Notes under the pieces: generated by a model | What the model saw: the letters and a program-made list of their open reading frames with translations, nothing else | Database searches by the model: none | What the model was told of the DNA's origin: nothing | Made by a program: the position numbers and the translations under genes | Part shown: piece by piece, positions 17,785 through 26,984 of the stretch | Numbering within the stretch: the stretch's first letter is position 1 | Layout: the number at the start of each line of letters is the position of its first letter | Assembly (NCBI GenBank): GCA_021151605.1 | Contig: JAGKWZ010000042.1 | Coordinates: forward strand, 1-36,091 | Direction: 5' to 3' | Source of the DNA: Verrucomicrobiaceae bacterium | GTDB taxonomy: Bacteria; Verrucomicrobiota; Verrucomicrobiia; Verrucomicrobiales; Verrucomicrobiaceae | DNA: 36,091 nt

Positions 17785-18014
17785 CCAAGAGATGCTTTGA
17801 AGCTCTTCATCTGGCGCTGAAATTCATCTTCACACACCAATTTTTTGGTTCCAGCAGATAGCTCTGCGTCGCGACTCTCGGCCAGTGCAAGTCCAGCATC
17901 TCCTTCCTCCCAATCATTCGGAAAGCTCTGCCAAAGCCTATGCAAAACTTCAATTCGCTCATCATCGCTAAGCGTCTCGAACTGCTGGCAGATTTGTGTA
18001 GCTGTGGCGGACAT
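17781..18014 (-). CDS. Antitoxin, unstable addiction-module type
   Basis: Predicted antitoxin for the adjacent ParE-like toxin. The 77-residue acidic protein has the ETLSDDERIEVLHRLWQSF helix typical of the short addiction-module antitoxins paired with ParE toxins (Unstab_antitox family). Start ATG 18014 is fixed by a perfect AGGAGG four bases upstream; a longer frame from 18062 would begin inside the previous gene. The toxin follows with a four-base overlap. Confidence 0.85.
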   Translation of the reverse strand: MSATATQICQQFETLSDDERIEVLHRLWQSFPNDWEEGDAGLALAESRDAELSAGTKKLVCEDEFQRQMKSFKASLG

Positions 18015-18018
18015 AAAA

Positions 18019-18024
18019 CCTCCT
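18019..18024 (-). promoter_or_regulatory. Strong Shine-Dalgarno (AGGAGG) of the antitoxin gene
   Basis: A perfect AGGAGG followed by TTTT and the ATG. It decides the antitoxin start and stands out because most genes in this window have weak or no Shine-Dalgarno. That difference fits a recently acquired module and high antitoxin expression. Confidence 0.8.
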
Positions 18025-18058
18025 GGGTTAGGGTTGTTTGGAAAGTGTGCCTTGGATC

Positions 18059-21000
18059 TCAATCCACAAACTGAAACTCATTCGACATCATGAGCACCTG
18101 GGCGAGTTGGGAGAGCGGGGATTGGGGTTTGGTGCGGTTGAGGGGCCAGGCATCGGGGCCGCAGAAGTCGGTGTCGGACTTGGTGATCATGGTGGCAGTG
18201 CCGTCAGTGCTCACGCGCTCGATCTTGGGAATCCAGGTGTAGCCGTCGCTGTCGGTGCTTGCTTCGGAATCGACGACGAAGGAGATCGTCTCGCCCTGCT
18301 GGACTTCGATCTCGGCTTTCAGGTCGATGCTATCCACGGGCTTCAACAGGTGATTCACGATCACGCCGCTGCGGCTGGAGACGATCATACCGCGGACGCC
18401 GTTGCCCTTTTCGCTGGTGCGTTTCAGCACGCCGCTGAGGCGGATGCGTTCTTTATCGAAAGGCGAGGTCCACTGCATCACGGAGGCAAAGTCGCGACCT
18501 GGATGCCCGCTGTTGGCGGCGAGGAAGAGATGTCCGAAATCCTTGTCAGGGAAGGTGTCGGTGGGGAACCAGCGATTCTTCGTCTGCGCCGTTTTGCCGA
18601 AGTGCTGCATGGGTTTGAAGGCACCGAGCTTGTGTTGCCCGGTGGCGTCTTTCTCCACCTTCGCGTAGCCGTAGCTCCAAACAAAAGCACTGCTGCGGCG
18701 GCGGAGTTGCTCGCTGTCTTCGATGAAGCGCTGAGCCATCTCGACCTCCTCGGGGCGTGGATCACGACGCAGGACGCGGTGGTAGAGATCAGTCACAGCC
18801 TGGGAGTCGATGCTGCTTCCTTTGATTGGCGTTTTCTCCGCTGCCTTGCTGGCCCGTTGGCTCATGAAGGGGCTGTTCATCAGGAAAAGCGCCTGCTGGG
18901 GCACGGTGGTCACGTAGCGCATCGGGCTGTGGCTGTCGGAGTTCGCGAAGTCGAACATAGCTGGCACGGTCGGCTGATCGTAGCGATCCACGAGCAGGAA
19001 GACGCTGCGGCGGGCGTCTGCGCCGGCTTCTGTGTAACGCACGGCTCGGCCACCTGTGATGCCCAGATCGAGGTCCGCGCTGGCTTGCAGCAAAGCATCG
19101 CGCATGGACTCGAAGTCGAGGCGCTGGCGATTGTAGCGGCTCAGCAGATCGTTATCGGCATCCTTTAAGCTCTTCTCGGGTGTCACTTCGCTGCTTTGCT
19201 GCCAGGTGCGGCTGGTGAGGATGAGGTGATGCAACTTCTTCAGGCTCCAGCCGTTGTCCATGAGGTAGGCTGCGAGGTAGTCGAGCAGCTCCGCCTGCGC
19301 TGGCTTGGGCGTCTGCACGCCGAAGTCGCTCGTCTGCCCAACCAAGGGCTTGCCAAAATGCAGCAGCCAGAGGCGGTTCGCGATCACACGAGCAGTCAGC
19401 GGATTGTCCTTGCTGGCGATCTTCTTCGCCAGTTCCAGCCGACCGCTGCCATCGGTGAACTTCTCGCCGCCAAACATCGTCAGCCAGGCACGCGGGGCGG
19501 GATCACCCTGACGAGCAGGATTGCCACGCACAAAGACGCGCACGTCGTTGGGCTTCGGTTTGTCCAAAGTGACCATGGCGCGTGGCGGAGCGCCGGGATG
19601 CTCGGACTCGATCTTCACGCGGTCGTTGCTGAACTTCGTGACCTTCTCCAGATCCTTGCGGGTAAAGAAGAGGTTCGCCTGCTCCACCGGCACGGCCATG
19701 GGGCTGGGGTCGCTCATCAGGATCTCGCGCACCTGCTTCCAGTCGGCGTTGTCGGGCTCTTTGCCGTCCAGGCAGGTGAGGAAGATGTCCGCATACATCT
19801 TAGCGATGTCCTCGAAGCTCTTCGGCGCAGGGCGCTTCGCCAGTTCGTTGCGCGGCACGGCATTCAGACCGCTTTCAGGCTTCGTCAGCGAGGCCAGAAC
19901 GACGGGGGCCTTGGTGGCAAACTCGGCCGCTGGGATGGCGGAGAACTCTTTCCACGCGATCATCACCGGATGCGGCTTGCCCTTCAAAGCATGGCGCTGG
20001 ACGAAGTCGCCCCACTTGTCCGCCACGGTATCACGCAGCTTGAGTTGGCCCGCACGACCACGCATGGCAACGCGGTCTTTGATGCCCGCCGCTTCCTGGG
20101 CAAAGGCTAGATACTGGCTCACGCGATCCGGTGTGCGGATCTCATGATAGACCTCCGTCTTGAACTCCATCTCCTTCTTCGCGATCTCCGCCACCTTGGC
20201 CTCATAGTCTTTATAGGCGGCCTCGTCCGCCGCCTTTCCGATCACGGGCAGGTCCTTCTGCTCAGGCTGTTCGCTGCTGTTGAAGATGGAATACATCGCG
20301 TAGTAGTCCTTGCTCGGGATCGGGTCGAACTTGTGATTATGACAGCGCGCGCAGCCCACCGTGATCCCCAGCATCCCGCGGCTCACGACATCGATGCGAT
20401 CATCGATCTGGAGATTGCGGTCGCTGATGAACTTGTCCCCCACATTCAGGAAGCCCAGCGCGGCCAATGACGGATGCGCTGGCTCGTTCGGGTGCAGCTT
20501 GTCCGCCGCAAGCTGATGCATGAGGAACTGATCATACGGCATGTCCTCGTTCAGCGACTTCACCACCCAGTCGCGATACGTGTAGGCATACGGGTAGTTG
20601 ATGTTCCGCCCCGCCACCTGATAGCCGTCCGTGTCCGCATAGCGCGCCACGTCCAACCAATGGCGTGCCCAGCGCTGGCCGTAGGTCGGGCTGGCGAGCA
20701 GTTTCGCGATCAGCTTCTCCGCATTCGGTTCCTTGATGAAGCTCTGCACGTCCTCATAGCTCGGCTGGAGGCCCGTCAGCGTCACATGGATGCGACGGCA
20801 CAGCGTGGCCGGATCTGCCTTCGGTGCGAAGTCGAGCCCGGCAGCTTTTAGTTTGGAGCCGACCAGGGCATCAATGCTGGCACCCGACTGCCTGTTCACT
20901 GGCAAATAAGCCCAGTGCTGCATCGGGTCCGCCTTCTCGTGAGTATCCGCGATCACCTTCTCCGCAGGCCAGGGCAGACCCATCGTCACCCACTTCTCCA

Positions 21001-21364
21001 GCGCCGCGATCTGCGCAGGCTTCAGCTTCTCCGCCTTCTTCGGCATCGCCTCCACACCGGGAGCATGGTTGATGGCCTTGATCAGCTTCGAGATGGCCGG
21101 ATTCCCCGGCTCCACCACCTTGCCATAGTCGCTACCCTTCAGCAGAGCGCTGCGCAGGTCCACGCGCAGGCCATTTTCGTGCTTGTGGCCGCCGTGGCAG
21201 TCATAGCAGTTGTCCGCCAGCACTGGGCGGACTTCTTTTTCAAAGAACTCGATCTGCTCCGGCGGGAAAGTAGGTGCGTCCACTGCCAGCGCGGCAGCAT
21301 GGACATTCAGAATGGCGGCAGCGCCACCCAGCAGACGAAGCGGGCGTGTAAACAAAAGTGTCAT
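18059..21364 (-). CDS. PSD1 / planctomycete cytochrome c protein (DUF1549-DUF1553)
   Basis: Large exported protein characteristic of the Planctomycetes-Verrucomicrobia group. After a signal peptide (about residues 1-28) comes a planctomycete-type cytochrome c domain with one heme motif CYDCH (Cys53, Cys56, His57), then a DUF1549 (PSCyt2) region with WARHWLDVARYADTDGYQ and CARCHNHKFDPIP (a second CxxCH), and a DUF1553 (PSD1) region with RVIANRLWLLHFGKPLV, TSDFGVQTPKP and SRYNRQRLDFESMRDALL. The C-terminal 200 residues include an added beta-rich segment. Total 1101 residues from ATG 21364; an upstream TTG at 21397 is less likely. Such proteins act with DUF1501 partners, possibly in extracytoplasmic oxidation of complex substrates, but the reaction is not established. 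Confidence 0.9.
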   Translation of the reverse strand: MTLLFTRPLRLLGGAAAILNVHAAALAVDAPTFPPEQIEFFEKEVRPVLADNCYDCHGGHKHENGLRVDLRSALLKGSDYGKVVEPGNPAISKLIKAINHAPGVEAMPKKAEKLKPAQIAALEKWVTMGLPWPAEKVIADTHEKADPMQHWAYLPVNRQSGASIDALVGSKLKAAGLDFAPKADPATLCRRIHVTLTGLQPSYEDVQSFIKEPNAEKLIAKLLASPTYGQRWARHWLDVARYADTDGYQVAGRNINYPYAYTYRDWVVKSLNEDMPYDQFLMHQLAADKLHPNEPAHPSLAALGFLNVGDKFISDRNLQIDDRIDVVSRGMLGITVGCARCHNHKFDPIPSKDYYAMYSIFNSSEQPEQKDLPVIGKAADEAAYKDYEAKVAEIAKKEMEFKTEVYHEIRTPDRVSQYLAFAQEAAGIKDRVAMRGRAGQLKLRDTVADKWGDFVQRHALKGKPHPVMIAWKEFSAIPAAEFATKAPVVLASLTKPESGLNAVPRNELAKRPAPKSFEDIAKMYADIFLTCLDGKEPDNADWKQVREILMSDPSPMAVPVEQANLFFTRKDLEKVTKFSNDRVKIESEHPGAPPRAMVTLDKPKPNDVRVFVRGNPARQGDPAPRAWLTMFGGEKFTDGSGRLELAKKIASKDNPLTARVIANRLWLLHFGKPLVGQTSDFGVQTPKPAQAELLDYLAAYLMDNGWSLKKLHHLILTSRTWQQSSEVTPEKSLKDADNDLLSRYNRQRLDFESMRDALLQASADLDLGITGGRAVRYTEAGADARRSVFLLVDRYDQPTVPAMFDFANSDSHSPMRYVTTVPQQALFLMNSPFMSQRASKAAEKTPIKGSSIDSQAVTDLYHRVLRRDPRPEEVEMAQRFIEDSEQLRRRSSAFVWSYGYAKVEKDATGQHKLGAFKPMQHFGKTAQTKNRWFPTDTFPDKDFGHLFLAANSGHPGRDFASVMQWTSPFDKERIRLSGVLKRTSEKGNGVRGMIVSSRSGVIVNHLLKPVDSIDLKAEIEVQQGETISFVVDSEASTDSDGYTWIPKIERVSTDGTATMITKSDTDFCGPDAWPLNRTKPQSPLSQLAQVLMMSNEFQFVD

Positions 21365-21709
21365 CGGGGGGAATGCGACAGGTGGCGATGTATGCAAACA
21401 TCACCCAAAGCAATACGAACGAGGCTAGAGCGCCTTGCAGACCAGTTATTGCGCTTTCTGCCTTTCTGGGAGCTGGCCTTGCGTTATTTTGGCTGACATT
21501 TCGCGGATCAGGCAGCTTTAGGAGGCTGTAGGCGCATTAAGGGTGCGGAGTCAGTGGTGCTTAATTGTGCCTTGCGTGTCAGCATGTGTTGATGCTGAAG
21601 AAATTAGGGTTTCTGCTAGATGGTAAGTTTTGTGATTTTCTGAGAGGTGCCTAGGTGTGGGGATTTTCTTCGTGACGTAGGCTGGGGTTTAGATATTCTT
21701 TGGCGAAAC
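21365..21709. other. Divergent intergenic region upstream of PSD1 and RCC1-repeat genes
   Basis: This 345-base stretch separates two divergent genes and is more A/T-rich than its surroundings toward the right end. It holds one clear hairpin, CAGCAT paired with ATGCTG around GTGTTG (21580-21597), which could be an operator-like site. I found no convincing -35/-10 pair and no believable small gene. Short frames here lack start signals and family features. Confidence 0.4.
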
Positions 21710-24700
21710 ATGGCTTTGCGCGGCACATTCCATCAAATTCTCGTGATTCACTGCCTCTGCATTCTGATGCTGGGCAGCACGGTGGCCAGAGCGGGCGTGT
21801 TGACCTGGGGGCTGGATGATGTGGGGCAGTTGGGACTGAGACGCACAACGCATCAGGCAAAACCCGTGACGGTGAATCAGACGGGGGCGCTGGCAGGTAG
21901 GCAGATTCAGCAAGTGGTGGGAGGGATGTATCACACACTGGCTTTGAGTTCGGTAGGCGAAATTTATGCATGGGGCCGCAACGACCATGGCCAGCTCGGA
22001 ACTGGGAATTTTCGCCCAATGAATGAACCTGTGGCAGTTCCCATGGCTGCCTTTGCGGGTAAAACCGTGGTAGGACTTGCCGCCGGAAACAACTTCAGCC
22101 TGGCGTGGACCCTTGACGGAAAAATCTTCGCCTGGGGCGCCTCGGAGTATGGGCAGTGTGGACTGTTCACGAAAACCGTGCCGATGCCCACCTTAGTCAA
22201 TACTGATGAATGGGTGAAGAAGGTGGTGGCAGGAAACCGCTTTGTCTTGGCACTGACAGATCAGGGTGAGGTCCTGAGCTGGGGCGAAAACATTGTTGGG
22301 CAGCTCGGTGACGGAACTCAGGTCAATTCCGCCGTCCCCCATGCCATCACGGTACTTCCGCCACTTTCCACAGCGGTGATCACTGACATTTCAGCCGGCC
22401 AGTTTCACTCCCTCGCGCTAGCCGACGATGGCCGGGTCTATAGCTGGGGCTCCAACAGTTACGGCCAGCTTGGGAGAACGACCGCTTCCACCATCTCAGT
22501 CACATCTGCCACTGTCAATATGACAGGCGTCCTGGCTGGCAAAAAGGTGCTCAGAATAACTGCCGGAGCGGCTCACTCTCTGGTGCTGGCCGATGACGGT
22601 CGTCTCTACGCCTGGGGTGACAACAGTGAGAACACTTACCTGGGAGACTACAACTTCATCGGCAATAGCTCGGCTCTTCCGCTTGCCGTTCGGATGCAGG
22701 AGTTCGGCTCCCGACAGATCGTTCAGATTACAGCAGGCTATTTTCACAGCATGGCTCTCGCAGAGGATGGCACACTGTACTCATGGGGCTTCAACGGTGG
22801 CTTGCAGCTTGGCGGCGGGCCTTTTCAGACTTCGCTCAAAGTGCCCAGTGAAATGTTACCGACTGGAAGCCGCGAGGGGAAAACCATCTTGAGACTCGCG
22901 GATCAGGCCATGGGGGGCTGTGTCCATGCCCTGACGGCGGACGGATCATTGATCGGCTGGGGGTGGAACCATTCAGGACAAGTGGGGAACGGTGCTCACG
23001 CATGGCGTACCGCCCCAGTCGATCTGATGCCGGAAACACACACAAGTGCCGGTGCCAAAGTCGCCGTGTCTCGGGTTCAAACGCTGATGATCAGCGGCTA
23101 TGCATCAAACCATGGTTTTGGTTCTCCGAACCTCTTTGGCTGGGGCAGCTTCCTTCCGATCAATGGGATTTCGAATGAACTGAAAGCTCGCCCGACCGGC
23201 TTGGACATTCTGGAAGGCCAGTCCGGCTGGCGCTGTGTGGCTGGAATGCAGCATTCGCTTTTCGTGGATGGTAACGGCGTGCTCCAGAGCTTTGGGAGCA
23301 ATGCATACGGCCAGTTGGGGAATGGAACCTATTTCAAAAGCACCACGCTGGGGGCAGTCGTTGCCGATGGTCTGCTTTCCGGGAAGAGTTTCGCGCACAT
23401 CATGGCAGGAGCGAACCACTCCATGGTACTCACCACGGACGGTGGCCTATTTGCCTGGGGCAGGAATAATCTTGGGCAGTTGGGTGTCGGTCATACCAAC
23501 GACATTCTGGTGCCGGTTTCCGTCGATCTTAGTGGTGCTTTAGCGGGTGAAGTGCCTGCCTTCATCGCGGCTGGTGATGATCATTCCCTGGTAGTCACTA
23601 ATGAAGGTCGAGTCTATGCCTGGGGGCTCAATGACCGCGGTCAGCTTGGGGATGGCACGCAGACCAACCGCCTCTCACCCGTTGAGGTTCCCCTGACGGG
23701 TGCGCTGGCTGGAAAAACGATTTCCAAGGCCTGGGCGGGATCGACTCACACCTTTGTACAAGCCACGGATGGCACACTTTTCGGTTGGGGAAGCAATGAC
23801 TGCGGGCAGCTTGGAACAGGAACTGTCTCCACCGAAGAACTGGTGGCCGTGCCCGTGGTGATGACCGGAGCCCTTGCCGGGAAGACAATCGCCAAAATCA
23901 CTGCGGGCATGGACTTTACCCTCATCCTTTGCAGCGATGGCAGTGTATGTGGCATGGGGGACAATCGATTCGGCTCACTAGGCACTGGAGACCGCGAGGA
24001 CCGCGATGAGCCCACCGCCATCTCCACCACAGCCCTCGCCGGGCGCATCATCACCGACCTGGGAGCCGCCAAATCGGGATACAGCGTTTCGGCCATCACG
24101 CAGGCAACCGGGCCCGAACTCTTCCTCGGAGGCGATTCCACCCCCACTTATTCTAGTTCTGGTGTCGAAGATGGTTTCTACAATGGCCAGTTGGTCGGCC
24201 GCACCTTGAATCGGCCCGCCTTTTTCTTTTATTTAGATCTAGAAAACAAGTCCGCCGTTCCCTTAAAAGTTGCCAATTTCCATTTCACCGGGCCGGATTC
24301 GTCAGTCTTTCGGTTGACCGCTTATCCCACATTCACGGGGGGTGAGACGACCCTCCAACCAGGAGGAAAACTGGGGCTGACCATCAATGCCACCGGCTCC
24401 TCCAATGCAACACGGTATGCCACCCTTCATTGCACGACCGAAGATCCAGCTTACGCCGCTTTGGAAATTCCCCTTGAGATGCGGTCAACAGAAGCTGGCT
24501 GGGGGTTTAGTGTCTGGTTTCCGCAGTCCAGCGAGACGGCTAACAATGGAGAGACCCTGCACGTGCAGCCCCAGGTTACCGGCACGATTGAGCGCTATGA
24601 ATGGACGAAATCAGGTTCGACCACAGTGATCAGTAATCGCCCCTTCCTCCAGTTCGATCCCGCTACCATGGAGGATGCTGGCCTCTATAGCGTCAAAACT

Positions 24701-26911
24701 TTCGGCACCCGTAATGATGCCATCAATCAATCAGACCAAAGATGGATAACCATCAACATCAGGCCGATACCTTTCATCAGCCGCCAGCCAAGGTCACTCA
24801 CGATTGGCCCAGGTGGAGTGGCTGAGTTTACCGTTGAGGGCAATTCACCCGAAGGACCGCTGACTTATCAGTGGTTCCGTGCGGGTACTGCGATCCCTGG
24901 AGCCACCTCGGCCACGCTCAAACTCCATCCAGTGATCCCCGACATGGCGGGTGAGTATGAAGTGCGGCTCACTAATCCGACTGGGACTGCCAGCAGCCGA
25001 AAGATTACTCTCACCGTTCCTCTTGGCGCACCCGTCTTGGTGGATTCGCTTTCAGACATCGCCTTTACTGGCGAGCCTGTGAGCTTGAAGTCGCATGCCT
25101 ATGGCGTGCTGCCTTTGCAGATCCAATGGTACAAGTCGGACAAGCTCATCCCCAAGGCCACTGGCTGGACTTTCTCGCCGGTCGCAAAGATGAGCGCTTC
25201 GGCCATGGGTAGCTACTCCTACACGGTAGCGAATGCCCAGGCGACCACCCCGCAGCCGTCCGCTCCAGGTTGGCTGGGAATGATGACTCGTGCGCCTGCC
25301 ACCGCCTCAGTCGTTGCGGGCAGAGCTATCGAGCTTGTGTGCACGGCATCCACCCCACCAGGGACCTCTGTGGAGTATCAGTGGAAGAGGAATGCTGAAT
25401 CTCTCGACGGCAGAGCTTATGTTTATGGGCAGCTAACCAAGAAACTGAGGATCTCCATGGCTGAATTCCATCACGCCGGGACTTACACCTGCGAGGTGAG
25501 CATGATCACACCACGGGGAAAAATCACCCGCTCTCATGGCAACACAGCTCTGACCGTCTTTGAAGTCCCCTCACTGACTCCAGAGTCCGCCGTGCTTCCG
25601 TCAGTGCGTGTGGGACAGATCGTATCCCACGCCCTGGTGGGGGTGAAAAATCCCATTAGCTATCGAGCTTCGGGCCTGCCTCCGGGGGTAACGATCAACA
25701 GCTCCACGGGCCTGCTTTCAGGGCGTCCCACAGCGGCGCGGTGGGTCAGAGGAGTGAATGTCCCCTACAAAGTGCAAGTCACCACCACCAATCCAGCAGG
25801 CAGCACCACCCGAGATATTGACTGGCTCGTGCTCCCGCTTCAGGAGGTGGTCGTAGGTCAGTTCTTCGGCCTCGTGGATCGCAGCATCGCATTCAATGCA
25901 CTGCCGCAGATGAGTTCTGGGTTGGGTGGAAACATCCAACTCACACTGACTAGCAACGGCAGTAGCACTGGCTCGCTCACTCTCGGAGCCGTGAAGCATT
26001 TGCTGAAAGGGAACTGGAATCTCAGCTCGGCAGATGATGGAACACTCGAATGCAGCTTCACCCTTGTGCGAAAGAGTCCTGCCCTCAATCTGAGCTTCGT
26101 TACGACTATTGATACCCTTACTGGCCGCCTCAGTGGTGATCTCAGCGACGGTACGTCTCACGTCGCGGTGACAGCCTGGCGGATGATGCCGGGTTCATCG
26201 CGCGAAGGTTCCTACAATGCGGTTTGGCAAACCAGCGGAGCTCCCCAAGCCATCCGCCCCAACGGAGCCGGTATCACCTCACTCAAGGTGAGCGCCACAG
26301 GTCTGGCAAACTGGACTGGCAGGCTCGCGGACGGCTCCAGTTTCACCTATAGTTCAGGAGTCGGGATCAATGGAGATGTGCCGCTGCATCTCCTGCTTTA
26401 TGGTGGTAAAGGCAGCCTCCAGGGCTGGACACAAATCGCCGCTGACACCTCATGGAATGGGACCTTGGACTGGATGAAGTCGGCCAACAGTGGCGGTGCC
26501 AACTATCCAGCCGGATTCGACCTTCATACGCTCTACCAGACGGGTGTGAGGTATGTTCAAGCGCCCAGAGGCAGCAATCTGCTGGGCTTTCCCGAGGCCG
26601 AAGGCAATGCCCGTTTACAGCTCAGTTACGGCAGTCTTGTGACACCGATCACTCAAGTCTTTACCATGACAAGGCAGCAGACTGCCATCATTCCACCCAA
26701 CTACGGCCTGAAGCTCACACTCACTGCCTCCACGGGTTGGTTTAATGGCAGTTTCAAATCCATGGATGTGCCTGAACGCAGCGGCACGATTCAGGGAATC
26801 CTGCTTCCAAAAGCCAACCTCGGCATGGGCTATTTCCTCCAGGCATTGTCTTCAGCTGAGGACCCGGCCAGGCCAGTCAGGTCGGGATTGGTGGAGATCA
26901 TCCGCAACTGA
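21710..26911 (+). CDS. Giant secreted RCC1-repeat and Ig-like domain protein
   Basis: Predicted exported protein of 1733 residues from ATG 21710, which begins a good signal peptide (about residues 1-29); the frame is open from 21647. It carries 14 RCC1-type repeats of about 50 residues, each opening with a W-G-x-N-x-x-G-Q-L-G-like motif and closing with A-G-x-x-H-S-L-x-L-x-x-D-G. Fourteen repeats suggest two seven-bladed propellers. After about residue 800 there is a linker and two or three Ig-like domains (YQWFRAGTAIPGA, YQWKRNAESL, AGTYTCEV), then a putative-Ig segment (ASGLPPGVTINSSTGLLSG) and a beta-rich C-terminal region of about 350 residues. I recognise similar C-terminal regions in other large verrucomicrobial exported proteins. 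Probable role is cell-surface or extracellular binding; no catalytic motif is visible. Repeats 6, 8 and 9 are degenerate. Confidence 0.85.
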   Translation: MALRGTFHQILVIHCLCILMLGSTVARAGVLTWGLDDVGQLGLRRTTHQAKPVTVNQTGALAGRQIQQVVGGMYHTLALSSVGEIYAWGRNDHGQLGTGNFRPMNEPVAVPMAAFAGKTVVGLAAGNNFSLAWTLDGKIFAWGASEYGQCGLFTKTVPMPTLVNTDEWVKKVVAGNRFVLALTDQGEVLSWGENIVGQLGDGTQVNSAVPHAITVLPPLSTAVITDISAGQFHSLALADDGRVYSWGSNSYGQLGRTTASTISVTSATVNMTGVLAGKKVLRITAGAAHSLVLADDGRLYAWGDNSENTYLGDYNFIGNSSALPLAVRMQEFGSRQIVQITAGYFHSMALAEDGTLYSWGFNGGLQLGGGPFQTSLKVPSEMLPTGSREGKTILRLADQAMGGCVHALTADGSLIGWGWNHSGQVGNGAHAWRTAPVDLMPETHTSAGAKVAVSRVQTLMISGYASNHGFGSPNLFGWGSFLPINGISNELKARPTGLDILEGQSGWRCVAGMQHSLFVDGNGVLQSFGSNAYGQLGNGTYFKSTTLGAVVADGLLSGKSFAHIMAGANHSMVLTTDGGLFAWGRNNLGQLGVGHTNDILVPVSVDLSGALAGEVPAFIAAGDDHSLVVTNEGRVYAWGLNDRGQLGDGTQTNRLSPVEVPLTGALAGKTISKAWAGSTHTFVQATDGTLFGWGSNDCGQLGTGTVSTEELVAVPVVMTGALAGKTIAKITAGMDFTLILCSDGSVCGMGDNRFGSLGTGDREDRDEPTAISTTALAGRIITDLGAAKSGYSVSAITQATGPELFLGGDSTPTYSSSGVEDGFYNGQLVGRTLNRPAFFFYLDLENKSAVPLKVANFHFTGPDSSVFRLTAYPTFTGGETTLQPGGKLGLTINATGSSNATRYATLHCTTEDPAYAALEIPLEMRSTEAGWGFSVWFPQSSETANNGETLHVQPQVTGTIERYEWTKSGSTTVISNRPFLQFDPATMEDAGLYSVKTFGTRNDAINQSDQRWITINIRPIPFISRQPRSLTIGPGGVAEFTVEGNSPEGPLTYQWFRAGTAIPGATSATLKLHPVIPDMAGEYEVRLTNPTGTASSRKITLTVPLGAPVLVDSLSDIAFTGEPVSLKSHAYGVLPLQIQWYKSDKLIPKATGWTFSPVAKMSASAMGSYSYTVANAQATTPQPSAPGWLGMMTRAPATASVVAGRAIELVCTASTPPGTSVEYQWKRNAESLDGRAYVYGQLTKKLRISMAEFHHAGTYTCEVSMITPRGKITRSHGNTALTVFEVPSLTPESAVLPSVRVGQIVSHALVGVKNPISYRASGLPPGVTINSSTGLLSGRPTAARWVRGVNVPYKVQVTTTNPAGSTTRDIDWLVLPLQEVVVGQFFGLVDRSIAFNALPQMSSGLGGNIQLTLTSNGSSTGSLTLGAVKHLLKGNWNLSSADDGTLECSFTLVRKSPALNLSFVTTIDTLTGRLSGDLSDGTSHVAVTAWRMMPGSSREGSYNAVWQTSGAPQAIRPNGAGITSLKVSATGLANWTGRLADGSSFTYSSGVGINGDVPLHLLLYGGKGSLQGWTQIAADTSWNGTLDWMKSANSGGANYPAGFDLHTLYQTGVRYVQAPRGSNLLGFPEAEGNARLQLSYGSLVTPITQVFTMTRQQTAIIPPNYGLKLTLTASTGWFNGSFKSMDVPERSGTIQGILLPKANLGMGYFLQALSSAEDPARPVRSGLVEIIRN

Positions 26912-26984
26912 GCGGCAGTCATCGCACTGGGTTCCTCTTCTCCGCGCTCTTGCACCGTTGCCGCAGCCGTCCACACTCCATGCC

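Noticed and set aside
18015..18062. Longer antitoxin start overlapping the PSD1 stop
   Set aside because: The perfect AGGAGG four bases before ATG 18014 and family length favour the shorter form.
18038..20110. Two long plus-strand frames (376 and 304 codons) opposite PSD1
   Set aside because: Antisense shadows of a well-recognised protein with heme motif and DUF1553 region.
22000..24050. Tandem DNA repeat or CRISPR-like periodicity in the RCC1 gene
   Set aside because: The periodicity of about 150-165 bases comes from degenerate protein repeats; the DNA repeats are not identical and there are no spacers.
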